Below, piece after piece: positions 18,796 to 26,275 of a stretch of DNA of 57,919 nucleotides. The position numbers and the translations under genes were made by a program. Under the pieces are notes generated by a model, which was given only the letters and a program-made list of their open reading frames with translations, did no database searches and was not told the DNA's origin. The stretch comes from Bacteroidia bacterium. GTDB lineage: Bacteria > Bacteroidota > Bacteroidia > JADZBD01. Position 1 is the stretch's first letter. The number at the start of each line of letters is the position of its first letter. The stretch lies in assembly GCA_020852255.1 (NCBI GenBank), contig JADZBD010000021.1, forward strand, positions 1 to 57,919, written 5' to 3'.

Positions 18796-19313
18796 ACCGG
18801 CAGCCCCAGCTTTGAAAGGGCAGATGGCATCTTCAGTCCGTTCTGCTCAAGCACGGCCTGGTTAAATTCGAATTTCAGGGTGTCATCATCCATCGTCACA
18901 AAACTCATGGCTGCTCCTTTGCGTGCCTGACCTTCCCGTTCTCCCACCAGTAATACCGGCTTTCCCTTGATCTTCTCTGCAATGGACTTCGTCATGCTGC
19001 TTTTTCCCGGAGGTACATACACCAGCTGGCACTGAAGCGCCTCATCGGCCGTGCTGATTTTTTTGATAATGATGGGCCGCCCCTTCGCTTTTTTTGCCTT
19101 GGCCATGCTCTCCAGTTCTTTGATAATGGGCGAATCTCCCACCACGCCAATCACAAAATCCTGCCCGGTAGATGGCCATTCGATGTATTTGATAAAATTG
19201 TAAATGAACAAGCTGTAAGACTTGTATTCCTTATCCTGAGCCGAAAGGGAGACAGCGCCTGTGCACAGAAGCGCCAGGATCAGCAAACAGCGGTAGGAAT
19301 AGTGGATCCTCAT
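18792..19313 (-). CDS. YfiR family periplasmic protein (DUF4154)
   Basis: 173 aa with a Sec signal peptide (1-25, ending SLSAQ). The body has the YfiR layout: a helix with FIYNFIKYIEWP, then FVIGVVGDSPI, LVYVPP and KPVLLVGE segments, and the closing FEFNQAVLEQNGLKM. In Pseudomonas, YfiR is the periplasmic repressor of the HAMP-diguanylate cyclase YfiN. Here it overlaps the TonB-dependent receptor gene by 4 bp (ATGA), so the two are made together, and a HAMP-PP2C sensor is encoded divergently just beyond. A regulator that links receptor and sensor in the periplasm is inferred. Confidence 0.87.
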   Translation of the reverse strand: MRIHYSYRCLLILALLCTGAVSLSAQDKEYKSYSLFIYNFIKYIEWPSTGQDFVIGVVGDSPIIKELESMAKAKKAKGRPIIIKKISTADEALQCQLVYVPPGKSSMTKSIAEKIKGKPVLLVGEREGQARKGAAMSFVTMDDDTLKFEFNQAVLEQNGLKMPSALSKLGLPV

Positions 19314-21352
19314 TTCGCCTTGTTTTTCCCTCCGATGTCCATATTGAACCTGAATATAAATTCCCTCCCCGGCCCGGGCAGCGGCGCATGATATCCGTTG
19401 TACGGCTGAATGAAAAGCATGCCGGAATTCAGCAGATCATAGCATCCTGCACTCACAAAGATGCCGTCACCGATCCGGTACCGCAGGTTAAGGTGAATAT
19501 TTAATGAGGGATCGAATACAGAAAGTACTGATTCGCCCAGCGAATCTACTTCCGTGTAGCCATATCGCTGACCCAGGAAAACGCCGGAGAGATCTGCCGT
19601 AAGGCGGGAGGTGAGCTCCACCGATGCATTGAGTGCTAATTTATGCCGGGCGAACGATAAAAGATAACTTTCATCTTCTTCAACATTGAAGTCAGCGGCG
19701 CGACCTTTTCCTTTGGCCGTGTACATAGAATAGGAGACAGTAATATGACCGTATTTATTCTTAAAACGGTACTCTGCTTCGGCACCCATTGTACCTGTTG
19801 AAGAGCTGTCGTTCATGTAATTGTCGGTACCCAGCGAATCGTCATAAAAGTAAATGATGGGATCAAGGGTATATATATCGAAGAAGTTCAGCGTAAGCAG
19901 GTGTTGCTTTTTGATCTGGTATCCCAGTTCGAACTCGGTAATGGTAGTCATCTCCGGAAGTATGCCACCCTCCGGTCCCAGATTAATGTTTTCAATGCTG
20001 GGAGCACGGAAGGAATTGCTGTAGAGGAGTTTGAAATTAAACTTTCCCAACCGCTTGGTTAGTCCCACCCTTGGAACAAAGGCTGCTCCGTATTCGCTGT
20101 GAATATCGTACCGGGCACCCAGTATCAGATTAACGAAGCGGGTGCGCACCAGCCCCTGAAAGAAATAGGCCTGGTTCAGGTATGAAACAGCAGAAGATCC
20201 GTTAGAGAAAAAGGAAGAATCGGTTTTGTCTTGAGCGCTGTCGGTATACACTTCCCCGCCGGCAGAAATATTGATCTTGCGTGTGGGATTCCAGGAACCG
20301 AGCAGGTGAAGCGCTGAACGGCTGCAGTGTTTATTATAGGCAGATGTGAGCGAATCTTCTGCTGTTGTTCTCCAGGGAATTTGGGTTTTATGTGTTATTT
20401 TTCCGGTAAAGGAGATTTTTTCGCTGAACTTCCGTTCATATTTCAGTTCACCGAACCGGGAAATAAAATCCTCGCGGTAGGCAGAATCCTGCGCCAGGTC
20501 ATATCCGTCCCGCACACTCGTACGCAGGCGGTCGGCCATGAACCGAAGCGACCATCCTTTATAACTCACCCCGGCCTGTAAATTTCCGGGAGTCAGATCT
20601 GAATTCCCGTACATCGGATACGTGTTTCCGAAAATATCTGTATAGGCGGATGTACTGCGATGACCGTTTCCGAAGTATCCTGCTACTTTCCACTCCAGGT
20701 CTCCTGTTTTGTTACCTGCGTAAATATTGAAATTGCTTCTTCCGAATTTACTGCCCATTATGCCGGCGTTAATAGACGCTCCCATACCGGCGATGTCACC
20801 TCCGCTTCGGGTTACAATATTGATCACGCCGTATTCAGCGAAACCGCCAAACATGGCGGACCCCGGGCCGCGGATAATCTCAATTTTTTTTATTTGGTCT
20901 ACCGGATAGTTATTTCCAAACTGCGTGGTGGCAAACATGATCTCATTCATCTCAAAACCGTCCAGCAGCACCAGCACCTTTCCCTCGTGTCCCCAGTTTC
21001 CGCGCATACTTATACCTACCACCCCTTCTACGTCCATCCCGAACTGTATGCCGGGCACAAGCAACAGTACATCCATAAGATCCCTTGCGCCGGAATTGCG
21101 TATTTCTTCGGCTGTTATCAGGCTGATGATGTTGGGAGATTCCCGTGTGGAAAGCGGTTTTTTAGACGCCGCAGAGATCAATTCATTGATCAGCGTCTCC
21201 AGCTCACTGGGAACACCGTGCGCCTTCAGGTTCATTAGTTGTTCCAGCGACATCTCGTAAATGTCCAGACTGTCACTTTTAAGCGTATCCTGAGCGGTGA
21301 TGCCCACGCTGAATAAAAGACCGAGTAGTACCGGTAAAAAGTGCTTATTCAC
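19310..21352 (-). CDS. TonB-dependent outer-membrane receptor
   Basis: 680 aa. Signal peptide (1-20), a short N-terminal segment, plug domain (about 60-185, with NIISLITAEEIRNSG, LLLVPGIQF, VLVLLDGFEMNE, EIIRGPGSAMFGG, GVINIVTR) and a beta-barrel to the C-terminus, which ends in alternating aromatic strands. It lacks the carboxypeptidase-regulatory domain of SusC proteins and no SusD is nearby, so it resembles siderophore/cobalamin-type receptors. Pairing with YfiR and a HAMP sensor suggests a signalling as well as, or rather than, a transport role. The start is GTG at 21352; a TACATTTG promoter element ends only 4 nt before it. Confidence 0.9.
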   Translation of the reverse strand: MNKHFLPVLLGLLFSVGITAQDTLKSDSLDIYEMSLEQLMNLKAHGVPSELETLINELISAASKKPLSTRESPNIISLITAEEIRNSGARDLMDVLLLVPGIQFGMDVEGVVGISMRGNWGHEGKVLVLLDGFEMNEIMFATTQFGNNYPVDQIKKIEIIRGPGSAMFGGFAEYGVINIVTRSGGDIAGMGASINAGIMGSKFGRSNFNIYAGNKTGDLEWKVAGYFGNGHRSTSAYTDIFGNTYPMYGNSDLTPGNLQAGVSYKGWSLRFMADRLRTSVRDGYDLAQDSAYREDFISRFGELKYERKFSEKISFTGKITHKTQIPWRTTAEDSLTSAYNKHCSRSALHLLGSWNPTRKINISAGGEVYTDSAQDKTDSSFFSNGSSAVSYLNQAYFFQGLVRTRFVNLILGARYDIHSEYGAAFVPRVGLTKRLGKFNFKLLYSNSFRAPSIENINLGPEGGILPEMTTITEFELGYQIKKQHLLTLNFFDIYTLDPIIYFYDDSLGTDNYMNDSSSTGTMGAEAEYRFKNKYGHITVSYSMYTAKGKGRAADFNVEEDESYLLSFARHKLALNASVELTSRLTADLSGVFLGQRYGYTEVDSLGESVLSVFDPSLNIHLNLRYRIGDGIFVSAGCYDLLNSGMLFIQPYNGYHAPLPGPGREFIFRFNMDIGGKNKAK

Positions 21353-21356
21353 GTTT

Positions 21357-21364
21357 CAAATGTA
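21357..21364 (-). promoter_or_regulatory. -7 element of the receptor-yfiR operon
   Basis: On the minus strand TACATTTG is a perfect TAnnTTTG match, with TTTT 19 bp upstream in the -33 position (21384-21387). Only 4 nt separate it from the GTG start, implying a leaderless or nearly leaderless mRNA. Confidence 0.65.
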
Positions 21365-21399
21365 GGGTAAAAGGACTAAGATGAAAATTGATTCGACCA

Positions 21400-21418
21400 G
21401 TAGGGTGAATGATCCTAC
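21400..21418. promoter_or_regulatory. Possible operator between divergent genes
   Basis: Inverted repeat GTAGG-9 nt-CCTAC, in the 114-bp gap between the receptor operon and the HAMP-PP2C gene. The motif GTAGGGT appears a second time at 21362-21368 overlapping the receptor -7 element. Short, so it may be chance. Confidence 0.25.
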
Positions 21419-21466
21419 CAATGTGTGAATTCAATTGAGAAATTTGACTAATTTGCATCCAACGGC

Positions 21467-23230
21467 ATGAGTTTCAGACTCTTTAATACCGGTTTTCCGG
21501 GCATCAACAGGGCGCTTCTGCTCATCATGCTGATCGTGGCAGTAAATGCGCTGATCAGCTATTTTACTATTCGTAAGAATAACTCGGAAGTTACACATCT
21601 TGTCAGTGTGATGAATCCATACCTGGAAGCACTGGATGAGTTTAACCTCATGACTACCGAAAGTAAAATGTATGCCACCAACTGGGTATATGTTCAGGTG
21701 GAAGAAAAGGATAAAGACAAACTGAAGTCCATTCATCAGACCGGTTACCCCCGCCTGAAATCAGTGCTGCTTGAACGGGTAGGAAATATCGGACGGGAAG
21801 GGGAGGAGCAGCGACTAAAATCCATCATGAAGGAATTCGAGAAGCTGATCATCGCCGAACAGTTGGTGATGGTGAAACTCTCTTCTTTTGACGAGTATGA
21901 GGATGCTACACGAAAATTCCAGGCAGAGGATATGATGGAATCCCAGATTATTCCCATGGCCGACACCATACGTACCCACCTGGAATCGCTGATTGGCAGC
22001 AACAGGTCGTTTGCAGAGAATAAGAAGAGCGAAGTTATTGCTTCCTCCAATTCATTGCGCATCACACTTATCTCCGTGTCGCTTGCTTTACTGGGAGCAG
22101 TTATACTGGGATTTCTGTTCATTTCCCGTTCTATCCGGAAACCGGTTTTGAAAATGAAGGAGGTGGTGGGTAATCTTTCGAAGGGCGAATTAACAGAAGG
22201 CCATCTCGCCGTGAGTAAGGATGTAATCGGGGAGATGACAGGTTCTATCAATATCCTTTCGGATAATTTCCGGAAGACTTCCGAGTTCGCCACCGAGATC
22301 GGGAAAGGAAATTTTGATGCAACGTTCGAGCTGTTGGGGAAAAATGATCAGCTGGGAAGCGCGCTCATGGGTATGAAGGAGAGCCTGAAGGCCTATTCCG
22401 AGGATCTGGAATCGCAAGTGGCCGAGCGCACCCGCGAGCTCCTCGAGAAAAGCGCAAAACTGGAACTGGCTTATGGTGAAATTCGTGATTCCATTCAGTA
22501 CGCCAAACATATTCAGGAAGCTATTCTTCCTTCACGGGAACTGATAGACAGGATATTCCGGCAGTCGTTCATCTTCTATAAACCGAAAGATATTGTCAGC
22601 GGCGATTTTTACTGGTTCGCACAGAGAGAGGATGAAGTGGTAGTGGCTATTGTTGATTGTACCGGTCATGGTGTTCCGGGCGCATTAATGACGGTCATCG
22701 GAAGCTCCCTGCTTAATCAGATTGTGAATATTATGGGGATCACCGAACCCGGTCTTGTTCTCCGGAACCTGGACGAGAAAGTGATTGAAACGCTCAAACA
22801 ACAGGGCGGCAATTTCAGTAACGACGGAATGGATCTGGCCCTGTTTCGTTATAATCTGTCGAGCGGGAAGATGGAGTTTGCGGGAGCCAAGCGATCCCTG
22901 TTTCATTTTACTGCAACGGATGTTAAGGAAATCAAGGGCGATAAATTCCCTATCGGTTCCACTCAGTATGGAGATCAGAAGCGGTTTACTACGCAGCCGG
23001 TCAATATCCGGGAAGGAGATGTGATCTATATGTTCTCGGATGGCTACCAGGATCAGTTTGGCGGCATGGCGGGAAAGAAATTTATGCTTAAGCGATTTAA
23101 AGAGATGCTGAAAGAGATTTACCGCATGAAGATGCCTGATCAGCTGCTGGTACTGGAACAGGAAAATGCACAATGGACCGGTAATTCGGAGCAAACGGAC
23201 GATATCCTGGTGATGGGAATCCGGTTTTAG
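21467..23230 (+). CDS. HAMP sensor with SpoIIE/PP2C phosphatase output
   Basis: 587 aa inner-membrane sensor. First membrane span about 16-34, a periplasmic helical bundle about 35-197 (four-helix chemoreceptor-like), second span about 198-220, HAMP region about 221-280, coiled coil about 305-350 with DSIQYAKHIQ (341-350), then a PP2C domain (about 365-587). Active-site acidic residues are in DIVSGDFYW (Asp380) and [11 protein letters not shown] (Asp397); FSDGYQDQFGG follows. Signal binding outside should switch phosphatase activity inside. It is divergent from the receptor-yfiR operon, the gene company YfiN-type sensors keep. A -7-like TAATTTG (21449-21455) lies 11 nt before the ATG. Confidence 0.9.
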   Translation: MSFRLFNTGFPGINRALLLIMLIVAVNALISYFTIRKNNSEVTHLVSVMNPYLEALDEFNLMTTESKMYATNWVYVQVEEKDKDKLKSIHQTGYPRLKSVLLERVGNIGREGEEQRLKSIMKEFEKLIIAEQLVMVKLSSFDEYEDATRKFQAEDMMESQIIPMADTIRTHLESLIGSNRSFAENKKSEVIASSNSLRITLISVSLALLGAVILGFLFISRSIRKPVLKMKEVVGNLSKGELTEGHLAVSKDVIGEMTGSINILSDNFRKTSEFATEIGKGNFDATFELLGKNDQLGSALMGMKESLKAYSEDLESQVAERTRELLEKSAKLELAYGEIRDSIQYAKHIQEAILPSRELIDRIFRQSFIFYKPKDIVSGDFYWFAQREDEVVVAIVDCTGHGVPGALMTVIGSSLLNQIVNIMGITEPGLVLRNLDEKVIETLKQQGGNFSNDGMDLALFRYNLSSGKMEFAGAKRSLFHFTATDVKEIKGDKFPIGSTQYGDQKRFTTQPVNIREGDVIYMFSDGYQDQFGGMAGKKFMLKRFKEMLKEIYRMKMPDQLLVLEQENAQWTGNSEQTDDILVMGIRF

Positions 23231-23253
23231 GCACGACTACTCTTTTCACTCGC

Positions 23254-23928
23254 TCAGCTTCCCACTACGCTCCCGTCATGCAGTGTAATGATCCGGTCTG
23301 TCTTCCGGGCGAAATCCATATCGTGTGTCACTACCAAAATGGTTTGCCTGAATTCGGTCTTAAGTTGCTGGAAAATATTAAACACGAGTTCCGTATTCTT
23401 CGAATCCAGGTTTCCTGTGGGTTCATCTCCGAAGATGATCAGCGGATCGTTAATCAGCGCCCGGGCAATGGCAACCCGTTGCTGCTGCCCTCCTGAAAGC
23501 TTGTTCGCCTTCTTCACAGCCTGATCCTTTAGTCCGAGTATGTCCAGCTTCTGCATGGCCCTTTCTGTAATCTCCTCCTCGCTGAATTTTCCGAGTTTCA
23601 AAGCGGGCAACATAACGTTTTCAAGTACGGTGAATTCATTGAGCAGGTAATGAAATTGGAATACAAAACCAATCTTTTCATTTCTCAGTTCAGAAAGGCG
23701 GTTCTTGCTGAGTTTGGAAAGATCTTCTTCTTCAAAATAGATACTGCCTTTATAATCGGTATCCAGGGTGGAAAGTACATACAAAAGAGTGGACTTACCG
23801 CTTCCGGAAGAGCCTACGATAGAGGCAAATTCTCCTTTTTCCACCGTAATGTTAATATCCTTCAGTGCCTGGAATTCCACAGGGTCATGAAAGAATTTGT
23901 CCAGGTGTTCTGTCCGAAGTAAACTCAT
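23254..23928 (-). CDS. ABC transporter ATP-binding protein (LolD/MacB type)
   Basis: 224 aa ATPase subunit. Walker A GSSGSGKST near residue 40, Q-loop FQFHYLLNEFTVLENV, signature LSGGQQQR, Walker B LIIFGDEPTGNLD and the H-loop THD are all intact. The sequence is of the LolD/MacB class that powers FtsX-like mechanotransmission permeases rather than classical import. Last gene of the efflux operon; it overlaps the permease gene by 4 bp. No terminator was seen in the 23 bp before the convergent HAMP-PP2C gene. Confidence 0.93.
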   Translation of the reverse strand: MSLLRTEHLDKFFHDPVEFQALKDINITVEKGEFASIVGSSGSGKSTLLYVLSTLDTDYKGSIYFEEEDLSKLSKNRLSELRNEKIGFVFQFHYLLNEFTVLENVMLPALKLGKFSEEEITERAMQKLDILGLKDQAVKKANKLSGGQQQRVAIARALINDPLIIFGDEPTGNLDSKNTELVFNIFQQLKTEFRQTILVVTHDMDFARKTDRIITLHDGSVVGS

Positions 23929-25187
23929 TTTGCCCGGATAATATCAATGGCATCCACTTTGGAAGCTTTACGTGCTGGAATATAACCCGCTACTGCGGTT
24001 GCTATAAGACCAAACAGGTATGCAAATGCATAAAAAGCGGGTGTGGAATTGAAGGTGAGGTATTTCGTTGAAATAAAACCTTTGATATCCATCTCGATGC
24101 TCCCGATTACTTTTTGAAGGGTAAAGCCAAGCAGCAAACCCAGTAATCCTCCCACGATCCCGATAATCATGGATTCGGTAAGAAAAATTTTCATCACATC
24201 GCGGTCCTTATAACCGATGGCCTTGAGAATGGCGATGTCGGGAAGTTTTTCATAAATGATCATCATCAGAATATTAAATATTCCAAACCCTGAAACGATA
24301 AGAATGGATGCGATGATCAGATAGGTAACCATATTCTGGATCTTGAATACACTGAATACGTTCGCGTTCGCTTCTTTCCAGTCCATGGCACGGTAGCCAA
24401 ACTTTTTTTCATAATGACGGGCAAGGATCTCCGCTTTGTCAATATCCTTCAGGCGAATGTTAATATCGGTAATATACGCCCCGTCTACCTGTAACAACTT
24501 CTGTGCATTGCGTAAATTGATATAAGCCCTCGATTTGTCCAGTTCGGTAAGCCCCGATCGGTTGATGCCTACCACTTTCATCTCCAGTGTTACTCCCAGC
24601 GGTGAAATAACCGTGATATTGTCTCCCATGTGCGCCGCCAGAAGGTCTGCCAGTCCCTCGCCGAGAATAATCCCGTTGGGAACTGTCTGCAGTTTCTGTG
24701 TGCTGCCCTGCACCATGTAATCCTCCACATTGAAGATTACATTCTCTTTCAGTATGTCAACCCCTGACACTCTCCCCGAAACCTGTGCAATTCCTACCTT
24801 GAATATCGCCTGTGAGCCCAGAAACGGTGATACGCCCAACACTTCCTTGTCTTTTTCAAGGATCTCCATAATCTGGTATCCGTCTTTTACCCGCGGCTGT
24901 TCTTCCTTAGGTTTCTGATTATTCACTACCTGCCAGGCCTTGCTTTGTGGTTCGTGAATGGAAAGAATGGAAGGACGGTTTTTTTTCGCTTCGTTATATA
25001 AGCGAACACTGGCGGTAGTGCTGATGGTCTGGTCAATGAATGTTTTTTGAAAGCCACTCATTAACCCTCCCTGGAAAATAAATATGGCGATCCCAAATGT
25101 TACACCCAGCATAGCCACAATGGTTTGCCTCCTCTTTGAAAGAAGATGCGTGAGGGCAATGCGCAGTACCGGGCTCTTTTTGTTCAA
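23925..25187 (-). CDS. FtsX/MacB-like ABC transporter permease
   Basis: 420 aa with the MacB/LolC layout: one membrane span near the N-terminus (about 18-38), a large periplasmic domain (about 40-280), and three C-terminal spans (about 288-312, 333-358, 388-408) carrying the FtsX signature. It partners the downstream ATPase, and with the adaptor encoded upstream forms a MacAB-like mechanotransmission machine. The lipoprotein-release function (LolCDE) is an alternative, but the adjacent adaptor and TolC argue for efflux. Start and stop overlap both neighbours by 4 bp. Confidence 0.9.
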   Translation of the reverse strand: MNKKSPVLRIALTHLLSKRRQTIVAMLGVTFGIAIFIFQGGLMSGFQKTFIDQTISTTASVRLYNEAKKNRPSILSIHEPQSKAWQVVNNQKPKEEQPRVKDGYQIMEILEKDKEVLGVSPFLGSQAIFKVGIAQVSGRVSGVDILKENVIFNVEDYMVQGSTQKLQTVPNGIILGEGLADLLAAHMGDNITVISPLGVTLEMKVVGINRSGLTELDKSRAYINLRNAQKLLQVDGAYITDINIRLKDIDKAEILARHYEKKFGYRAMDWKEANANVFSVFKIQNMVTYLIIASILIVSGFGIFNILMMIIYEKLPDIAILKAIGYKDRDVMKIFLTESMIIGIVGGLLGLLLGFTLQKVIGSIEMDIKGFISTKYLTFNSTPAFYAFAYLFGLIATAVAGYIPARKASKVDAIDIIRAK

Positions 25188-26275
25188 GGTTTTATGACCT
25201 CTGAGGTTTCTTCCAGGCCTGCAAGGATTTCCACAAACTGAAGATCCTCCGCACCCTTCTTCACCGTTACGGTATCACCGGAAGCTAAGATGACTTTTCC
25301 TGTGCCGAGCAGGCACTCGCGGGGAATCACCAGAATAGAAGTCTTGCGGGCCACAATAATATTTGCTTCCACACTCATGCCGGAGAAGATTTTCACTTCC
25401 GTTCCGGGATCTATTCCGGCAAGCACTTTGGAAGTTTTGTTGTTCTGGGATATGCGCGGGTAAATCTCCCGGATCTTTCCGGTGAAGGTCTTGTCTTTAT
25501 AAGCGTCAATCATGTATAACACTTCCTGATCCTGTTCCAGCAGGGCAATGTCGGTTTCGTCAACGCTCAGTTCTACATAAAAACCGGTGGTGTTGCCGAT
25601 CTCCAGTAATGCCAGTTGTGTTCCCACCAGCTCACCTTCTTTCGGTATCACATCATACACGGTGCCGTTTACACCTGAAACCAGTGTGTAATCGCTGCGA
25701 TTCGATACCTGTGCATCGTACTGAACCTGCGCATTTTTATACTCTGTCAGCAGCCGGTCGCGGGTTGCATAAAAGTTATTCGACGCTTTCAGATAATTCT
25801 GGACTGAGATCTCAAATTGTGTTTTTGAAGCATCCAGCTGTAGCTTTGAACCGGCGTTCTCTTTATAAAGGTTCTGGTAGCGCTGGTAATTGACCGAGTC
25901 GAGTTCATACTTCGCGCGGGCTGAGGCAAGGTCCTGTTTCAGGGCTTTCAGCAGGGGAGAATCATCCGACGCGTTGCGCCCGGCCAGTTCCAGAAGGTTT
26001 TTCGCCGCGGTAACATTCAGCTCACTCACTTCGCTTTTTATAGTGATCAGCGCCTGTCCCACCCGTATGCTGTCGCCCACCTTCACATGAATCTTTTCCA
26101 CGTACCCGGGCAGTTTGCTGTAAACCTTATATCCGTTTTCAGGAAAGATCTTCCCTGAAGCATACACAGCCTGCACCAGGTCGCGTCGAACGGGAGTTAT
26201 CACCTCTCCTTTTCTGCCGCAGGATACCAGCAGCAGAATGGTAAGAGGGAAGAGCAGAAATTGTTTCGTCATCAT
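25184..26275 (-). CDS. Periplasmic adaptor lipoprotein (MacA/HlyD type)
   Basis: 363 aa. Lipoprotein signal with lipobox LVSC near residue 19, a lipoyl-like half-motif (VEKIHVKVGDSIRVGQAL), a helical hairpin (about 100-190) for docking on TolC, the second lipoyl half (GTVYDVIPKEGELVGT) and beta-barrel/proximal domains. It lies between the RND pump gene and the MacB-like permease gene with 4-bp overlaps on both sides, and most likely serves the ABC permease, since the RND pump has its own adaptor further upstream. Confidence 0.88.
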   Translation of the reverse strand: MMTKQFLLFPLTILLLVSCGRKGEVITPVRRDLVQAVYASGKIFPENGYKVYSKLPGYVEKIHVKVGDSIRVGQALITIKSEVSELNVTAAKNLLELAGRNASDDSPLLKALKQDLASARAKYELDSVNYQRYQNLYKENAGSKLQLDASKTQFEISVQNYLKASNNFYATRDRLLTEYKNAQVQYDAQVSNRSDYTLVSGVNGTVYDVIPKEGELVGTQLALLEIGNTTGFYVELSVDETDIALLEQDQEVLYMIDAYKDKTFTGKIREIYPRISQNNKTSKVLAGIDPGTEVKIFSGMSVEANIIVARKTSILVIPRECLLGTGKVILASGDTVTVKKGAEDLQFVEILAGLEETSEVIKP

